The translations under genes and the position numbers were made by a program. Below, in pieces: positions 51,492-60,996 of a stretch of 64,000 nt of DNA (position 1 is its first letter; each line of letters opens with the position of its first letter). The DNA comes from Brevibacterium zhoupengii (GTDB lineage Bacteria > Actinomycetota > Actinomycetes > Actinomycetales > Brevibacteriaceae), in assembly GCF_021117425.1 (NCBI RefSeq), contig NZ_CP088298.1, forward strand, positions 3,782,001 through 3,846,000, read 5' to 3'. Below the pieces are notes generated by a model, which did not search any database, had not been told where the DNA came from, and saw nothing but the letters and a program-made list of their open reading frames with translations.

Positions 51492-52829
51492 ATGAAGAAG
51501 CTTGTACTCGCCCCCGCAGTGGCCCTGGCCATCACCGGCCTTGCCGCATCCCCAGTAATGGCTGCGCCCACAGCCGACGCTTTTGGACAGACAAACGTCC
51601 AGCAGAGCAAAGCCGAGTCGGATGATCCCAAGGACGCCGAGCCTCAGGCCATCGAAGCTTCGGTGACAGTTTCACCGAAAGAGCTCACACAGACCGATCT
51701 CCTCGACCCGGGCTTCACCGTCACCGTCACTGGTCTCGAAGCCGGAGACGTAGTCTCGGACAACCTCACCGGCGAAGAGGTAACGGCTGAAGGTGACTCC
51801 GTCGAGTTCACCATCCACAACGTCACCGGTGACCCTGCTGCTATCGATCCGGGCACACTCAACTTCACGATCACCATCAAGCGTGGCGAAGAGACCGAAG
51901 AGATCGCCTCGCAGGTCGAGGTCATCGACGATGACGCCGAAGAGCCAGAAGCACCCGCGGTCGACCCGAAGGTCTCTCTCAACACTGAGAAGATCTCCGT
52001 CTCAGACTTCGAAAAGGACGGCCTCAAGGTCACCGGTGAGGGCTTCACCCCTGACAGCGCCGTGACCGTGCTGGGCAATGACACTCAGTCGCCCTTCTTC
52101 CAGGAAGAGGTCAAGGCCGACGCGGACGGAAAGATCAGCACCACCGTCAAGGCACCCGAAGGCGGCCTGGAAGCAGGCGACTACTCGGTGTCCGCAGTCG
52201 ACACAGAGACCGAAGAGGTCTCGAACTACGCACAGTTCGCCGTCGCCGAAGACGAGACCGAAGAGCCCAAGCCCACCACTCCAGCGGCTGACGCCAAGCT
52301 GACCATCTCGCCTGAGACCATCGACGCTGCCGACTTCGTCGTGGAGAACAAGGGTGTCACCCTGGCAGTCGAGAACTGCGAGCCAGGCTCGGACGTTCAC
52401 TACCTCGTCACCCCCAAGGGCAACTCGAACGTCACCGCCTACGACAACACCGTCAAGGCCGACGACGAGGGCAATGCCTCCGTCAACGTCTACGGCACCT
52501 CTGCCAATGACCCATCGGCCTACCTCGGCGACTACGACGTCACCGTCACCTGCGGCGACGAAGAGCTCACCGGAGCCTTCACCGTCAGCGATGACGCCAA
52601 CGCCGGCGGCAGCGACGGAAACGAAGATGGCAATGAAAACGGCGGCAACGCAGACGGCGGCAACGGCGGCGATGATGACGGCAACGGAAACGGTGGCGGC
52701 GACCTGCCTCGCACCGGTACCGAACTGACCGGCCTCGTCGGCGGAGCTGCTCTCCTCCTCATCGGTGGAGCCGCGGTCACCATGACCATGCGTCGCAAGA
52801 AGGCCGTCGAGGATCCTTCAGCGATCTGA
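51492..52829 (+). CDS. LPRTG-anchored surface protein, three repeat domains (paralogue)
   Basis: The 445-residue protein is a shorter paralogue of the preceding gene. The signal peptide is almost the same ('MKKLVLAPAVALAITGLAAS'), and three modules start near residues 54 (B/D-like), 158 (C-like, 'DPKVSLNTEKISVSDFEKDGLK') and 267 (E-like, with 'ENCEPGSDV' and 'TVTCGDE'). A Gly/Asn/Asp-rich linker leads to LPRTG (405-409), a membrane span and an Arg/Lys tail. It lacks the Lys-rich coiled-coil region. It has its own promoter region after two terminators. Sortase anchoring is predicted; the function is unknown. Confidence 0.9.
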   Translation: MKKLVLAPAVALAITGLAASPVMAAPTADAFGQTNVQQSKAESDDPKDAEPQAIEASVTVSPKELTQTDLLDPGFTVTVTGLEAGDVVSDNLTGEEVTAEGDSVEFTIHNVTGDPAAIDPGTLNFTITIKRGEETEEIASQVEVIDDDAEEPEAPAVDPKVSLNTEKISVSDFEKDGLKVTGEGFTPDSAVTVLGNDTQSPFFQEEVKADADGKISTTVKAPEGGLEAGDYSVSAVDTETEEVSNYAQFAVAEDETEEPKPTTPAADAKLTISPETIDAADFVVENKGVTLAVENCEPGSDVHYLVTPKGNSNVTAYDNTVKADDEGNASVNVYGTSANDPSAYLGDYDVTVTCGDEELTGAFTVSDDANAGGSDGNEDGNENGGNADGGNGGDDDGNGNGGGDLPRTGTELTGLVGGAALLLIGGAAVTMTMRRKKAVEDPSAI

Positions 52830-52865
52830 TCTTAAGGTCTGAACCCGTAGACAGCATCCGGGCAT

Positions 52866-52905
52866 GACGAAGGGGGCGAATCCAATCGGATTCGTCCCCT
52901 TCGTC
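52866..52905. terminator. bidirectional terminator between surface-protein gene and hspR
   Basis: 18-bp arms (52866-52883 and 52888-52905) with one G-U pair, tetraloop AATC, followed by CTTGTT on the plus strand. Confidence 0.88.
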
Positions 52906-52942
52906 CTTGTTCGTTCCAGATTGAGGGCTGCAGGAAGTCAGC

Positions 52943-53383
52943 TCAACGGCGTCTGAACCTGTTGTAGAGAACCATCGCACCCGGCTCGGGGCGGCCCTGG
53001 GGCCGCCTGCCACGCGAAATCGAGACGACGTCACCGGCGGTGCCGGCTGCGAAAACACGAGCTTCGCGTTCCTTCGCTGACATCCGAGACCTGACTTCGG
53101 TCTCCAGCTCCTCGTTCCTAGACTTGAGCGCATCGACCTGGTTCTGCAGGTCGATGATCTTCTTGATGCCCACGAGGTTCACGCCCTCGTCCTGAGAGAG
53201 CTGCTGAATCAGCCGGAGTTTGGCGATGTCTCGCCCCGAGTACCGCCGGCCTCTGCCGGCCGTGCGCTCGGGGGTGACGAGACCCAGACGGTCATACTGC
53301 CGCAGCGTCTGCGGGTGCATTCCTGCGAGGTCCGCCGCCACCGAAATGACGTATACCGCTGCACTGGTCGATATGTGCATCAC
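52943..53383 (-). CDS. hspR: MerR-family heat-shock repressor HspR
   Basis: The 146-residue protein has the MerR HTH 'YVISVAADLAGMHPQTLRQYDRLGLVTPERTAGRGRRYSGRDIAKLRLIQQLSQDEG' and a coiled-coil region, as in HspR. HspR binds HAIR sites upstream of dnaK with DnaK as co-repressor. It is last in the dnaK-grpE-dnaJ-hspR operon, 11 bp after dnaJ. The tail is basic and longer than in some homologues. Confidence 0.95.
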   Translation of the reverse strand: MMHISTSAAVYVISVAADLAGMHPQTLRQYDRLGLVTPERTAGRGRRYSGRDIAKLRLIQQLSQDEGVNLVGIKKIIDLQNQVDALKSRNEELETEVRSRMSAKEREARVFAAGTAGDVVSISRGRRPQGRPEPGAMVLYNRFRRR

Positions 53384-53394
53384 GCTTCACCACC

Positions 53395-54414
53395 TCAACT
53401 GGCCCTGGCTTTGTCGAGCAGACCGTCGCGCGGGTCCTCGTTCTCGGTCGCCGATCGGAACGATTCGACCGCTTCCTTGGCGTCCTTCGACAGGTTCTGC
53501 GGGACAACGATCTCCGCGGTCACCAGCAGGTCGCCGGTGCCCTTCTTCGATTTCACACCCTTGCCGCGCAGCCGCATGGTCCGACCCGATGGTGTGCCCG
53601 GGGCGATCTTCATCGTCACCGGCATTCCATCCAGCGTCGGCACCTTGACCTCGGCGCCGAGTGCGGCTTCGTCGAAGCTCACAGGCAGATCCATCCGCAG
53701 GTTGTCGCCGTCACGGGTGAAGACGGGGTGAGGCTTGACCTTGATCGTCAGGATCACGTCACCGGCCTCGCCGCCGTTGGGGCTGGTCTTGCCCTTGCCT
53801 GCCAGCCGAATCTTCTGTCCGTCTTTGACGCCGATCGGCGTGCGCACGGTCAGGGGCTTTCCGCCTGGCATATTCAGCTTCACTGAGGCACCGTTGATGG
53901 CCTCCGTGAACGACAGGGTGGTGCTGGACTTGATGTCCCCGCCTTTGGTCGGAGGCGAATAGCCGCCGCCGAAACCGCCGCCACCGTAGCCTCCTCCGCC
54001 GAAGCCGTTGAGGAGGTCAGCGAGGTCCGGAGGCACGTCTCCCCCGCCTCCGCCGTAGGGCGAACGGCTGCGTGTCCGTCCGCCTCCGCCGAAGAGGTCG
54101 GAGAATACGTCGTCGAATCCGCCGCTGGCTCCACCTGCGGGACCACCGGAACCGGTGAACCTGGCTCCGCCGCCCATGGCGCGGACCTGGTCATATTGGG
54201 CGCGGGATTCCTTGTCGGACAGCACCTGATGCGCCTGGCCGAGCTCCTTGAACTTGTCTTCAGCCTTGGTGTCACCGGGGTTGGCGTCCGGGTGGTACTT
54301 GCGTGCCAGCTTGCGGTAGGCCTTCTTGATCTCTGCATCGGAAGCATCTTTGGAGACGCCGAGGGTCTTGTAGAAGTCCTTTTCGAACCAATCATTCTGA
54401 GGACCGGTATTCAC
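53395..54414 (-). CDS. dnaJ: DnaJ-type co-chaperone without zinc finger (CbpA/DnaJ1-like)
   Basis: The 339-residue protein begins with a J domain ('[34 protein letters not shown]', HPD motif). A Gly-rich linker with many GGGG runs (about residues 85-155) follows, then two C-terminal substrate-binding domains ('[23 protein letters not shown]'). The CxxCxGxG zinc-finger repeats of class I DnaJ are absent, so this is a class II co-chaperone. GTG start 54414 has AAGGAGG upstream. It stimulates DnaK ATPase. Confidence 0.94.
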   Translation of the reverse strand: MNTGPQNDWFEKDFYKTLGVSKDASDAEIKKAYRKLARKYHPDANPGDTKAEDKFKELGQAHQVLSDKESRAQYDQVRAMGGGARFTGSGGPAGGASGGFDDVFSDLFGGGGRTRSRSPYGGGGGDVPPDLADLLNGFGGGGYGGGGFGGGYSPPTKGGDIKSSTTLSFTEAINGASVKLNMPGGKPLTVRTPIGVKDGQKIRLAGKGKTSPNGGEAGDVILTIKVKPHPVFTRDGDNLRMDLPVSFDEAALGAEVKVPTLDGMPVTMKIAPGTPSGRTMRLRGKGVKSKKGTGDLLVTAEIVVPQNLSKDAKEAVESFRSATENEDPRDGLLDKARAS

Positions 54415-54510
54415 CTGGCACCTCCTTCCGTGTCTTCTTCATCAGTGTATTCAATTGTCTCCTCACAATCCGCAACCCCGGGATTGTCATCCCGGGTGAT
54501 CCGGACCGCC

Positions 54511-54546
54511 GCCGAGGTGGTTCCACGTTGGTGGGACCACCTCGGC
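54511..54546 (-). terminator. large hairpin between grpE and dnaJ
   Basis: 16-bp arms (54511-54526 with 54531-54546) contain one G-U pair and a 4-nt loop, within the 145-bp grpE-dnaJ gap. It may attenuate or process the heat-shock transcript and so lower DnaJ/HspR output relative to DnaK/GrpE. Confidence 0.65.
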
Positions 54547-54559
54547 GAGGGTGTGGTTC

Positions 54560-55279
54560 TCAGTCTTCCGGCTGCTGCACGCCGACGCGTGCCGCACGGA
54601 TGATGCGCTCACCCATGCGATAGCCCGGCTGCATGACCAGGAAGACGGTCGGAGTCTCGACGTCGTCCGATGGCTGCTGCATGAGTGCCTCGTGCAGTCG
54701 CGGATCGAACTCGTCGCCGACTTCACCGTACTGCTCGACGCCGACCTTGTTCAGCGAGTCGACCAGCTTCTTCACGTGGGTTTCGAAAGGCCCCGTGACG
54801 TCGCCGTTCTCCTGCGCCAGTCGCACTTCGTCGAGTACTGGGATCAGGGCTTCGACGGCCTTGATCGTTCCACCGGTCGCAGCCCGCTCGCGTTCGCGAT
54901 CGGCCCGCATCCGGTAGGCGGCGTACTCGGCGTTGATGCGCTTGAGGTCGGCCAGGTGCGCTGCGGCCTCAGTTCCCGGTGCGGGTTCGGCAGCCTCTTC
55001 GCCCTGAGCAGCCTCGGTGTCGTTCAACGTCGAAGCGTCGGCCGGGATGTCGACGCCGAGGTCACTGGCATCCGCCAGATCATCTTCGGCGCCCTGGACG
55101 TCCTCGGCGCCTGCGGCACCGGTGGCGTCGTTAGCGACATCGGCTTCGCCAGCCTCCGCCGAGGCCGACGTTGCGTCGGCCTCTGGGCGTAGTTCGCCGG
55201 TGTCCGGATCAATCCGGCGCTTGTCGCTGAAGGTGAAGCCTGGCTCCTCGGACGACGGATCGTTGCCCTCGGCAGTCAT
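54560..55279 (-). CDS. grpE: nucleotide exchange factor GrpE
   Basis: The 239-residue protein has a long acidic N-terminus (residues ~1-105, Ala/Glu/Asp-rich), then the GrpE coiled coil and beta domain ('LADLKRINAEYAAYRMRADRERERA', 'FDPRLHEALMQQPSDDVETPTVFLVMQPGYRMGERIIRAARVGV'). It releases ADP from DnaK. Its ATG shares one base with the dnaK stop (TAATG). Confidence 0.96.
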   Translation of the reverse strand: MTAEGNDPSSEEPGFTFSDKRRIDPDTGELRPEADATSASAEAGEADVANDATGAAGAEDVQGAEDDLADASDLGVDIPADASTLNDTEAAQGEEAAEPAPGTEAAAHLADLKRINAEYAAYRMRADRERERAATGGTIKAVEALIPVLDEVRLAQENGDVTGPFETHVKKLVDSLNKVGVEQYGEVGDEFDPRLHEALMQQPSDDVETPTVFLVMQPGYRMGERIIRAARVGVQQPED

Positions 55280-57144
55280 TACTTCTTCTCCTCGTCCTCT
55301 TCGTCGACAACCTCAGCGTCGACGACGTCGTCGTCAGCGCTTGCATCAGCACCGGCTGCGGCCTCTTCACCAGCGGCGCCTTCGGCACCACCCTGCTGGC
55401 TGTAGATGGCTTCACCGATCTTCTGCTGGTTCTCGACGAGCTTGTCGTAGGCAGTCTTCACTGCATCGTCGTCTTCACCCTTGAGCGCTTCCTTGAGAGC
55501 CTCAACGTCCGAGTTGATCTCGGTCTTGACCTCTTCGGGCAGCTTGTCCTCGTTGTCGGTGATGAGCTTCTCGGTCTGGTAGGCGAGGTTCTCCGCATTG
55601 TTGCGAGTGTCAGCGGCCTCACGGCGCTTTTTGTCCTCGTCTGCGTGCTCTTCGGCTTCCTTGACCATGCGGTCGATGTCTTCCTTCGGCAGTGCGGAAC
55701 CGCCGGTGATCGTCATCGACTGTTCGGTGCCAGTGCCCTTGTCGGTGGCCGACACGTGCACGATGCCGTTGGCGTCGATGTCGAAGGCGACCTCGATCTG
55801 CGGCACGCCGCGGGGAGCCGGTGCGATGCCGGTCAGCTCGAAGGTGCCCAGGTTCTTGTTGTCGCGAGTGAACTCACGCTCACCCTGGAAGACCTGGATC
55901 GACACGGAGGGCTGGTTGTCCTCAGCTGTGGTGAAGGTCTCCGAACGCTTGGTCGGGATCGGGGTGTTGCGCTCGATGAGCTTGGTCATCACGCCGCCCT
56001 TGGTCTCGAGTCCGAGCGAGAGCGGGGTGACATCGATAAGCAGAACGTCCTTGCGTTCGCCCACGAGGACACCGGCCTGCACGGCTGCGCCGATCGCGAC
56101 GACCTCATCGGGGTTGACGCCCTTGTTGGGCTCCTTGCCTCCGGTGAGTTCGGTGACGACGGCGGAGACGCCGGGCATACGGGTCGAACCGCCGACGAGG
56201 ACGACGTGGTCGATCTCGGAGACGGACACGCCTGCGTCCTTCATGACTGCGTGGAACGGAGCCTTGGTGCGCTCGAGGAGGTCCTTGGTCAGGTCCTCGA
56301 ACTTCGCGCGGGTCAGGGTCTCATCCAGGTGGATGGGTCCGTTCTCGCTCATCGACAGGTACTGCAGCGAGATGTTGGTGCTGGTGGCCGAGGAGAGTTC
56401 CTTCTTGGCCTGCTCCGAAGCTTCCTTCAGACGCTGGATTGCGGTCGCGTCCTTGCTCAGGTCAACGCCGTATCCGTTCTTGACCTCACCGACGAGCCAG
56501 TCGACGATGCGCTGATCCCAGTCGTCGCCACCGAGGCGGTTGTCGCCCGAGGTCGCACGGACCTGAATCGTGGAGAAGTCGTCTTCGTCCTTGCCGACTT
56601 CCAGCAGGGAGACGTCGAAGGTACCGCCACCGAGGTCGAAGACCAGAATGGTCTCGTCTTCCTTGCCGCGTTCGAGGCCGTAGGCCAGAGCTGCAGCGGT
56701 CGGCTCGTTGATGATGCGCGAGACCTTGAGTCCTGCGATCTCACCGGCATCCTTCGTGGCCTGACGCTCGGCGTCGTTGAAGTACGCGGGAACGGTGATG
56801 ACTGCGTCGGTCACGTCTTCCTGCAGGTATTCCTCAGCGTCGTGCTTGAGCTTCTGCAGGATGCGAGCCGAAACCTCAGGGGCCGACATCTTCTTGCCGC
56901 CGATCTCTGTGGACCAGTCGGTGCCCATGTGGCGCTTGACCGAAGCGACGGTGTTCTTGATGTTCGTGACGGCCTGGCGCTTGGCAATTTCGCCGACCAG
57001 GGAGTCGCCGTTCTTGTTGACAGCAACGACGGATGGGGTCGTGCGACCGCCTTCCGCGTTCGCGATGACCTTAGGGTCGCCGCCTTCGAGGACTGTGACG
57101 ACGGAGTTCGTGGTTCCGAGGTCGATTCCAACTGCACGTGCCAT
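55279..57144 (-). CDS. dnaK: chaperone DnaK (Hsp70)
   Basis: The 621-residue Hsp70 starts '[22 protein letters not shown]'. It contains all three Hsp70 signatures ('GIDLGTTNS', '[14 protein letters not shown]', '[17 protein letters not shown]') and an acidic C-terminal tail ending EEDEEKK. An ATP-driven foldase, it is also the co-repressor of HspR in actinobacteria. AAGGAGAG precedes the ATG. It is first gene of the operon. Confidence 0.98.
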   Translation of the reverse strand: MARAVGIDLGTTNSVVTVLEGGDPKVIANAEGGRTTPSVVAVNKNGDSLVGEIAKRQAVTNIKNTVASVKRHMGTDWSTEIGGKKMSAPEVSARILQKLKHDAEEYLQEDVTDAVITVPAYFNDAERQATKDAGEIAGLKVSRIINEPTAAALAYGLERGKEDETILVFDLGGGTFDVSLLEVGKDEDDFSTIQVRATSGDNRLGGDDWDQRIVDWLVGEVKNGYGVDLSKDATAIQRLKEASEQAKKELSSATSTNISLQYLSMSENGPIHLDETLTRAKFEDLTKDLLERTKAPFHAVMKDAGVSVSEIDHVVLVGGSTRMPGVSAVVTELTGGKEPNKGVNPDEVVAIGAAVQAGVLVGERKDVLLIDVTPLSLGLETKGGVMTKLIERNTPIPTKRSETFTTAEDNQPSVSIQVFQGEREFTRDNKNLGTFELTGIAPAPRGVPQIEVAFDIDANGIVHVSATDKGTGTEQSMTITGGSALPKEDIDRMVKEAEEHADEDKKRREAADTRNNAENLAYQTEKLITDNEDKLPEEVKTEINSDVEALKEALKGEDDDAVKTAYDKLVENQQKIGEAIYSQQGGAEGAAGEEAAAGADASADDDVVDAEVVDEEDEEKK

Positions 57145-57270
57145 AACGTTCTCTCCTTACATATCGTGAGTAATCTCGACTCGAATGTGTGCGATCGGGC
57201 GGTCCCACCGCGCGGCTTCCACGACATTTCCTGTCGCGGGGACTTGCAATGGTCCCACTCGACCGCACAC

Positions 57271-57318
57271 ATTGAGCCAACTGCACTCAAGTATTATCTC
57301 CGTGGTCCGAGCAGTCAA
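57271..57318 (-). promoter_or_regulatory. dnaK promoter with overlapping HAIR element
   Basis: On the minus strand, TTGACT (57318-57313) and AATACT (57295-57290) with a 17-bp spacer form a sigmaA-like promoter. A HAIR site, ATTGAGC-N7-ACTCAAG on the plus strand (57271-57291), matches the CTTGAGT-N7-ACTCAAG consensus in 12 of 14 positions and overlaps the -10. HspR binding here would block transcription. Confidence 0.8.
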
Positions 57319-57334
57319 GCTCGGCATCACTAAA

Positions 57335-57355
57335 GTTGCGTACACTAGACTCAAC
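57335..57355. promoter_or_regulatory. second HAIR-like element upstream of dnaK
   Basis: GTTGCGT-N7-ACTCAAC matches the HAIR consensus in 11 of 14 positions, 64 bp from the first site. Confidence 0.55.
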
Positions 57356-57456
57356 TTTGCGGAGCGAGGGTTTATTCCGCGGGGGAGAAAAAGTTTTTCG
57401 GCGAGGCGCTGTGATGCGTTCGAGCTGGCGCGATCGTCACCGTCGGCACCTCCCAG

Positions 57457-57488
57457 CTCAGCGGCTCAGCGGCTCAGCGGCTCAGCGG
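57457..57488 (+). repeat. four tandem copies of CTCAGCGG
   Basis: An exact 8-bp tandem repeat, four copies, about 50 bp before the MFS start. Its copy number could vary by slippage and affect the promoter or leader of the exporter gene. Confidence 0.9.
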
Positions 57489-57537
57489 CTTATGCGATGA
57501 TCAAATGACGGTGAGAAGAGCACAGGGGAGGACAGCA

Positions 57538-58926
57538 GTGGCTGATAGCGGCTTCCTCATTAGGCGCCCCTGGGTGCTCGTGGTCGTATTGGTCGGTGCT
57601 GCTACGAGCACGGCTTTCATGCAGACACTCGTCGTTCCCATCCAGAACCATCTACCCGATCTCATCGATGCACCGCGCAGCTCCACTGCATGGGTCCTGA
57701 CCATCTCGCTGCTGGTCGCGGCCGTCACCACCCCGATCTCCGGACGCCTGGCGGATATATTCGGCATGCGCACCGTCATGATCGCTCTGCTGGCGATGAT
57801 GACGGTGGGCTCCCTTATCGCCGCGATTTCGAGCGACCTTTTGTGGCTGCTCGTCGGTCGAGGGCTCCAAGGGGTGAGCATGGGAGCCACTGCTGTCGGC
57901 ATTTCGATCATGGGTCTCGTCGACAACGGCAAAATCCGCATTGCAGGCATCAGCCTCATCAGTTCGAGCATGGGATTCGGCGGCGCGATCGGTCTGCCGT
58001 TGGCTGCCTGGATCGCTGAGATCGGGGATTGGAAGCTGCTCTTCTGGACGACTGCGGCTCTCGGCGCCCTCATTCTCATCGCGGTGGTCTTCGTCGTCCC
58101 CAGCACCACTCGCCTTCGGCAACGATTCGACTGGTGTGGGGCTCTGATGCTCTCTGCCGGCCTGAGCGGGATTCTGGTTGCGATCTCCCAAGGCCCGGTG
58201 TGGGGATGGGCATCAGCTGCGACCCTGGGTTTGAGCGGGTCAGGGGTCGTGCTCCTCGTCGTCTGGGGAGTCCATGAACTGCGTACTCGTGACCCGCTCA
58301 TTGATCTGCGCATCATGTCGAAGCTGCCGTTGCTCATGGTGAGTCTAGGTTCGATCGCCTTCGGCTTCGCTCTCTTCGTCCAAGAGGTATCGTTCCTGCA
58401 GATTCTCGAGTTGCCGACGCGCACTGAAGCCGGCTTGGGCCTGAGCGTCCTGTGGGCGAGCATGGCCTTGGTGCCTGCTTCCCTGGCGATGATGGCCGTT
58501 GCTCCTCTCGCCGCGACCATCACCGATCGTTACGGTGCACGTGTGACTGCAGTTGTGGGCGCGGTGACCTCCATGGTCGGATACCTCATCTCAGTGGTCT
58601 GGCACGCTGAGGTGTGGCATATCGTCGTCGCCAGCGTGTTCGCTCTGGCCGGAGTCGCGATGGGATACGCCGCCATCCCCACTCTCGTCATGGCCGAGGT
58701 GCCCTACTCGATGACCAGTTCCGCGATCGGAGTCAACGCTTTGATGCGCAGTGTGGGAACGAGTTCGGGGGCGACAATCACTGGCATGGTGCTGGCGGTG
58801 CAGCTTGAGTCCTCGGCCGGATTCGCGGCGCCGAGCCCAGGTGGGTTCGTCGCGACCTTCTGGCTCGGCGTCGCTGCAGCGGCCCTGGCAGCTGTCTTGT
58901 TTTGGATCCCTGGTCGACGGCGGTAG
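57538..58926 (+). CDS. MFS drug-type exporter (DHA2/14-spanner-like)
   Basis: GTG 57538 is chosen because GGGGAGGAC lies just upstream; an ATG at 57505 has no ribosome site. The 462-residue protein has about 12-14 spans and the MFS motif A 'GRLADIFGMRTVMI', with 'GRGLQGVSMGATAVGISIM' typical of the DHA2 drug/H+ antiporters. The substrate is unknown. A two-component system lies immediately downstream with independent reading frames. Confidence 0.88.
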   Translation: MADSGFLIRRPWVLVVVLVGAATSTAFMQTLVVPIQNHLPDLIDAPRSSTAWVLTISLLVAAVTTPISGRLADIFGMRTVMIALLAMMTVGSLIAAISSDLLWLLVGRGLQGVSMGATAVGISIMGLVDNGKIRIAGISLISSSMGFGGAIGLPLAAWIAEIGDWKLLFWTTAALGALILIAVVFVVPSTTRLRQRFDWCGALMLSAGLSGILVAISQGPVWGWASAATLGLSGSGVVLLVVWGVHELRTRDPLIDLRIMSKLPLLMVSLGSIAFGFALFVQEVSFLQILELPTRTEAGLGLSVLWASMALVPASLAMMAVAPLAATITDRYGARVTAVVGAVTSMVGYLISVVWHAEVWHIVVASVFALAGVAMGYAAIPTLVMAEVPYSMTSSAIGVNALMRSVGTSSGATITGMVLAVQLESSAGFAAPSPGGFVATFWLGVAAAALAAVLFWIPGRRR

Positions 58927-58954
58927 TGCTGTGCGCGCAGGAACTGTCGTTAGG

Positions 58955-60184
58955 ATGGAGGCGATGGAGATCGGACGGAGCTTCTCGGAGCCGCGCCACG
59001 AACAGCGCGGACACTCCACCTCGACTCCTGCCCCCGTCGGCTCATGGCCTGGCCGTCATGCACTGTTCATCGATGTCCTCGTCATCGCTGCGATCTTTCT
59101 CTACAACCTGCCGATCCAGTTCTCGTCAGTCCCGGGCCACCTGTGGATCGGCACAGGACTCGTGTTCTCCGTCGGTCTCTGCGCTCCCTACCTGCTCAGA
59201 CGCCGACATCCACTCCCGATCTTCCTCACTATCTTTGCCGTCACCGTCGTTCAGTCAGCATCGGGCATCGGACCGCTCGTCGCCGATGTCATGCTCGTCC
59301 TGGCGCTCTACAACCTCTCGTCCCGTTACCGGTGGGTCGTGTCCGTCCCCGCCACACTGGCCGTCGTCCTCCTCACTCTCAGCGCCACTTCGGGACTGCG
59401 GCAAGCGGGATACCTCAACCTCGGTGAGATCGGGGTTCTCATCGTCCTCGTCATGTGGGCAGGCACGTGGGGTGCCCTCGTGAGAATCCGGAGGGCGCAC
59501 CTCGAGAGTCTGCGTGAGCAGACACGGCAGCTTGCGCGGGAGGCAGAGACGCAGAAGCAGATCGCCGCGGCCGAGGAGCGGGCGCGCATCGCCCGGGAGA
59601 TCCACGACGTCGTCTCCCACAGTCTCAGCGTCGTCACGGTTCTTGCCGATGGTGCGGCCTCGACCACGGAGTCGAATCCGGCCCAGGCCAAACGTGCCAT
59701 GGAGGATGTCCGGGACACCGGACGTTCTGCGATGACGGAAATGCGCAGCATGCTCGATGTTCTCCGTTCCGATGATCAGGCGAAGCACGCTCCCCTGCCG
59801 GGCATCGAGCAGCTCGATCAACTCATCAATGAGTCACGAGCAGTGGGGCTCCCCCTCAATTTCGAGCACCGTGGCAAGCATGACAGTTTGCCCGAAGGGC
59901 TGAGCCTCACCGTCTACCGAACGGTCCAGGAGGCGCTGACGAACATCCGCAAGCATGCCGGAACCTCGGTGCAGAAAGTCAGGGTGGTCCTCGAGCAGAC
60001 AGATACGACCATCGACATTCGTATCGGCGACGACGGTCGGGGCCCCAACCGAGACCGAGGAGGCCACGGCTTGACGGGAATGCGCGAACGCGTCAGCGCC
60101 TACGGCGGCATACTTGAGACCGGCCCTCTCGATCCGAACGGATTCGAAGTCCACGCCCGATTCCCTATCGGAGAAGACTCTTGA
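58955..60184 (+). CDS. sensor histidine kinase (HisKA_3, NarL/LiaS type)
   Basis: The 409-residue kinase has several N-terminal spans (residues ~30-165), a coiled-coil linker, the HisKA_3 dimerisation domain with phospho-acceptor H217 in 'ARIAREIHDVVSHSLSVV', and a HATPase domain ('IRIGDDGRGPN', 'GHGLTGMRERVSAYGG'). It probably senses membrane or cell-envelope stress. The start could also be ATG 58964. The stop overlaps the response regulator start (TTGA). Confidence 0.92.
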   Translation: MEAMEIGRSFSEPRHEQRGHSTSTPAPVGSWPGRHALFIDVLVIAAIFLYNLPIQFSSVPGHLWIGTGLVFSVGLCAPYLLRRRHPLPIFLTIFAVTVVQSASGIGPLVADVMLVLALYNLSSRYRWVVSVPATLAVVLLTLSATSGLRQAGYLNLGEIGVLIVLVMWAGTWGALVRIRRAHLESLREQTRQLAREAETQKQIAAAEERARIAREIHDVVSHSLSVVTVLADGAASTTESNPAQAKRAMEDVRDTGRSAMTEMRSMLDVLRSDDQAKHAPLPGIEQLDQLINESRAVGLPLNFEHRGKHDSLPEGLSLTVYRTVQEALTNIRKHAGTSVQKVRVVLEQTDTTIDIRIGDDGRGPNRDRGGHGLTGMRERVSAYGGILETGPLDPNGFEVHARFPIGEDS

Positions 60185-60876
60185 CGATTCGCATTCTGCT
60201 CGTCGATGACCAGGAGATGGTGCGCCGAGGCTTCGCCATGGTTCTCGACACCGACCCCGATCTCAGCGTCGTCGGCGAGGCCGAGGACGGTGACACTGCG
60301 GTCGCCTTCGCCCGAGACAACATGGTCGATGTCGTCGTGATGGATGTGCGGATGTCACGGATGGATGGTGTGGAGGCCACTCGCCTCATCCGCGCCGAGG
60401 CGAACGCGCCCAAGGTTCTCATCCTTACCACCTTCGACCTCGACGAGTACGTCTATGACGCGCTTCGTGCGGGCGCCAATGGTTTCCTCCTCAAGGACGC
60501 GGGTACTGCCGAGCTGACCTCGGCGATCCGCCATGTCCACGCCGGCGATGCTGTCGTCGCCCCCAGTGCCACTCGTCGACTCCTCGAACGCTTCTCCGTA
60601 CCCGCCTCGCCGACAGACCAATCTCAGAATCCTGCAGCAGAAGCTGCGCAAGCCGGCACCACTGCGCTCCCAGTTCTCACTCCTCGAGAGGTCGAGGTCG
60701 TCAGGCTCGTCGCCAGGGGTCTGTCGAATTCTGAGATCGCCGAGGAGTTCGTCCTCACCGAGGGCACCGTCAAGACCCACATCAGCAACATCCTGACGAA
60801 ACTCGGCCTGCGAGACCGGGTCCAGATCGTCGTCACCGCCTTCACCTCGGGGATGGTCCGCGCCGACAACCGTTGA
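60181..60876 (+). CDS. NarL-family response regulator
   Basis: The 231-residue regulator starts at TTG 60181, overlapping the kinase stop. The receiver domain has D9/D10 and the phospho-acceptor D55 in 'VVVMDVRM', with a conserved Lys in 'FLLKDAG'. A LuxR-type HTH is at the C-terminus ('LTPREVEVVRLVARGLSNSEIAEEFVLTEGTVKTHISNILTKLGLRDR'). Its likely target is the ABC transporter that follows 120 bp later. Confidence 0.94.
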   Translation: MTIRILLVDDQEMVRRGFAMVLDTDPDLSVVGEAEDGDTAVAFARDNMVDVVVMDVRMSRMDGVEATRLIRAEANAPKVLILTTFDLDEYVYDALRAGANGFLLKDAGTAELTSAIRHVHAGDAVVAPSATRRLLERFSVPASPTDQSQNPAAEAAQAGTTALPVLTPREVEVVRLVARGLSNSEIAEEFVLTEGTVKTHISNILTKLGLRDRVQIVVTAFTSGMVRADNR

Positions 60877-60996
60877 GCTCGCCTGTTCAACTGCTGCTGT
60901 CCTCTGTCTGAGGGCAGAGAGGTGAGCCCCACGCATTCGGAGATCTCTGTCCTGCGACCGATGTGCCGCCCGCCATGATTGACGAGGCTTGAAGGC

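Noticed and set aside
55645..57333. 562-codon open frame antisense to dnaK
   Set aside because: Shadow frame of a highly conserved gene with high third-position GC; no family similarity, and dnaK is certain.
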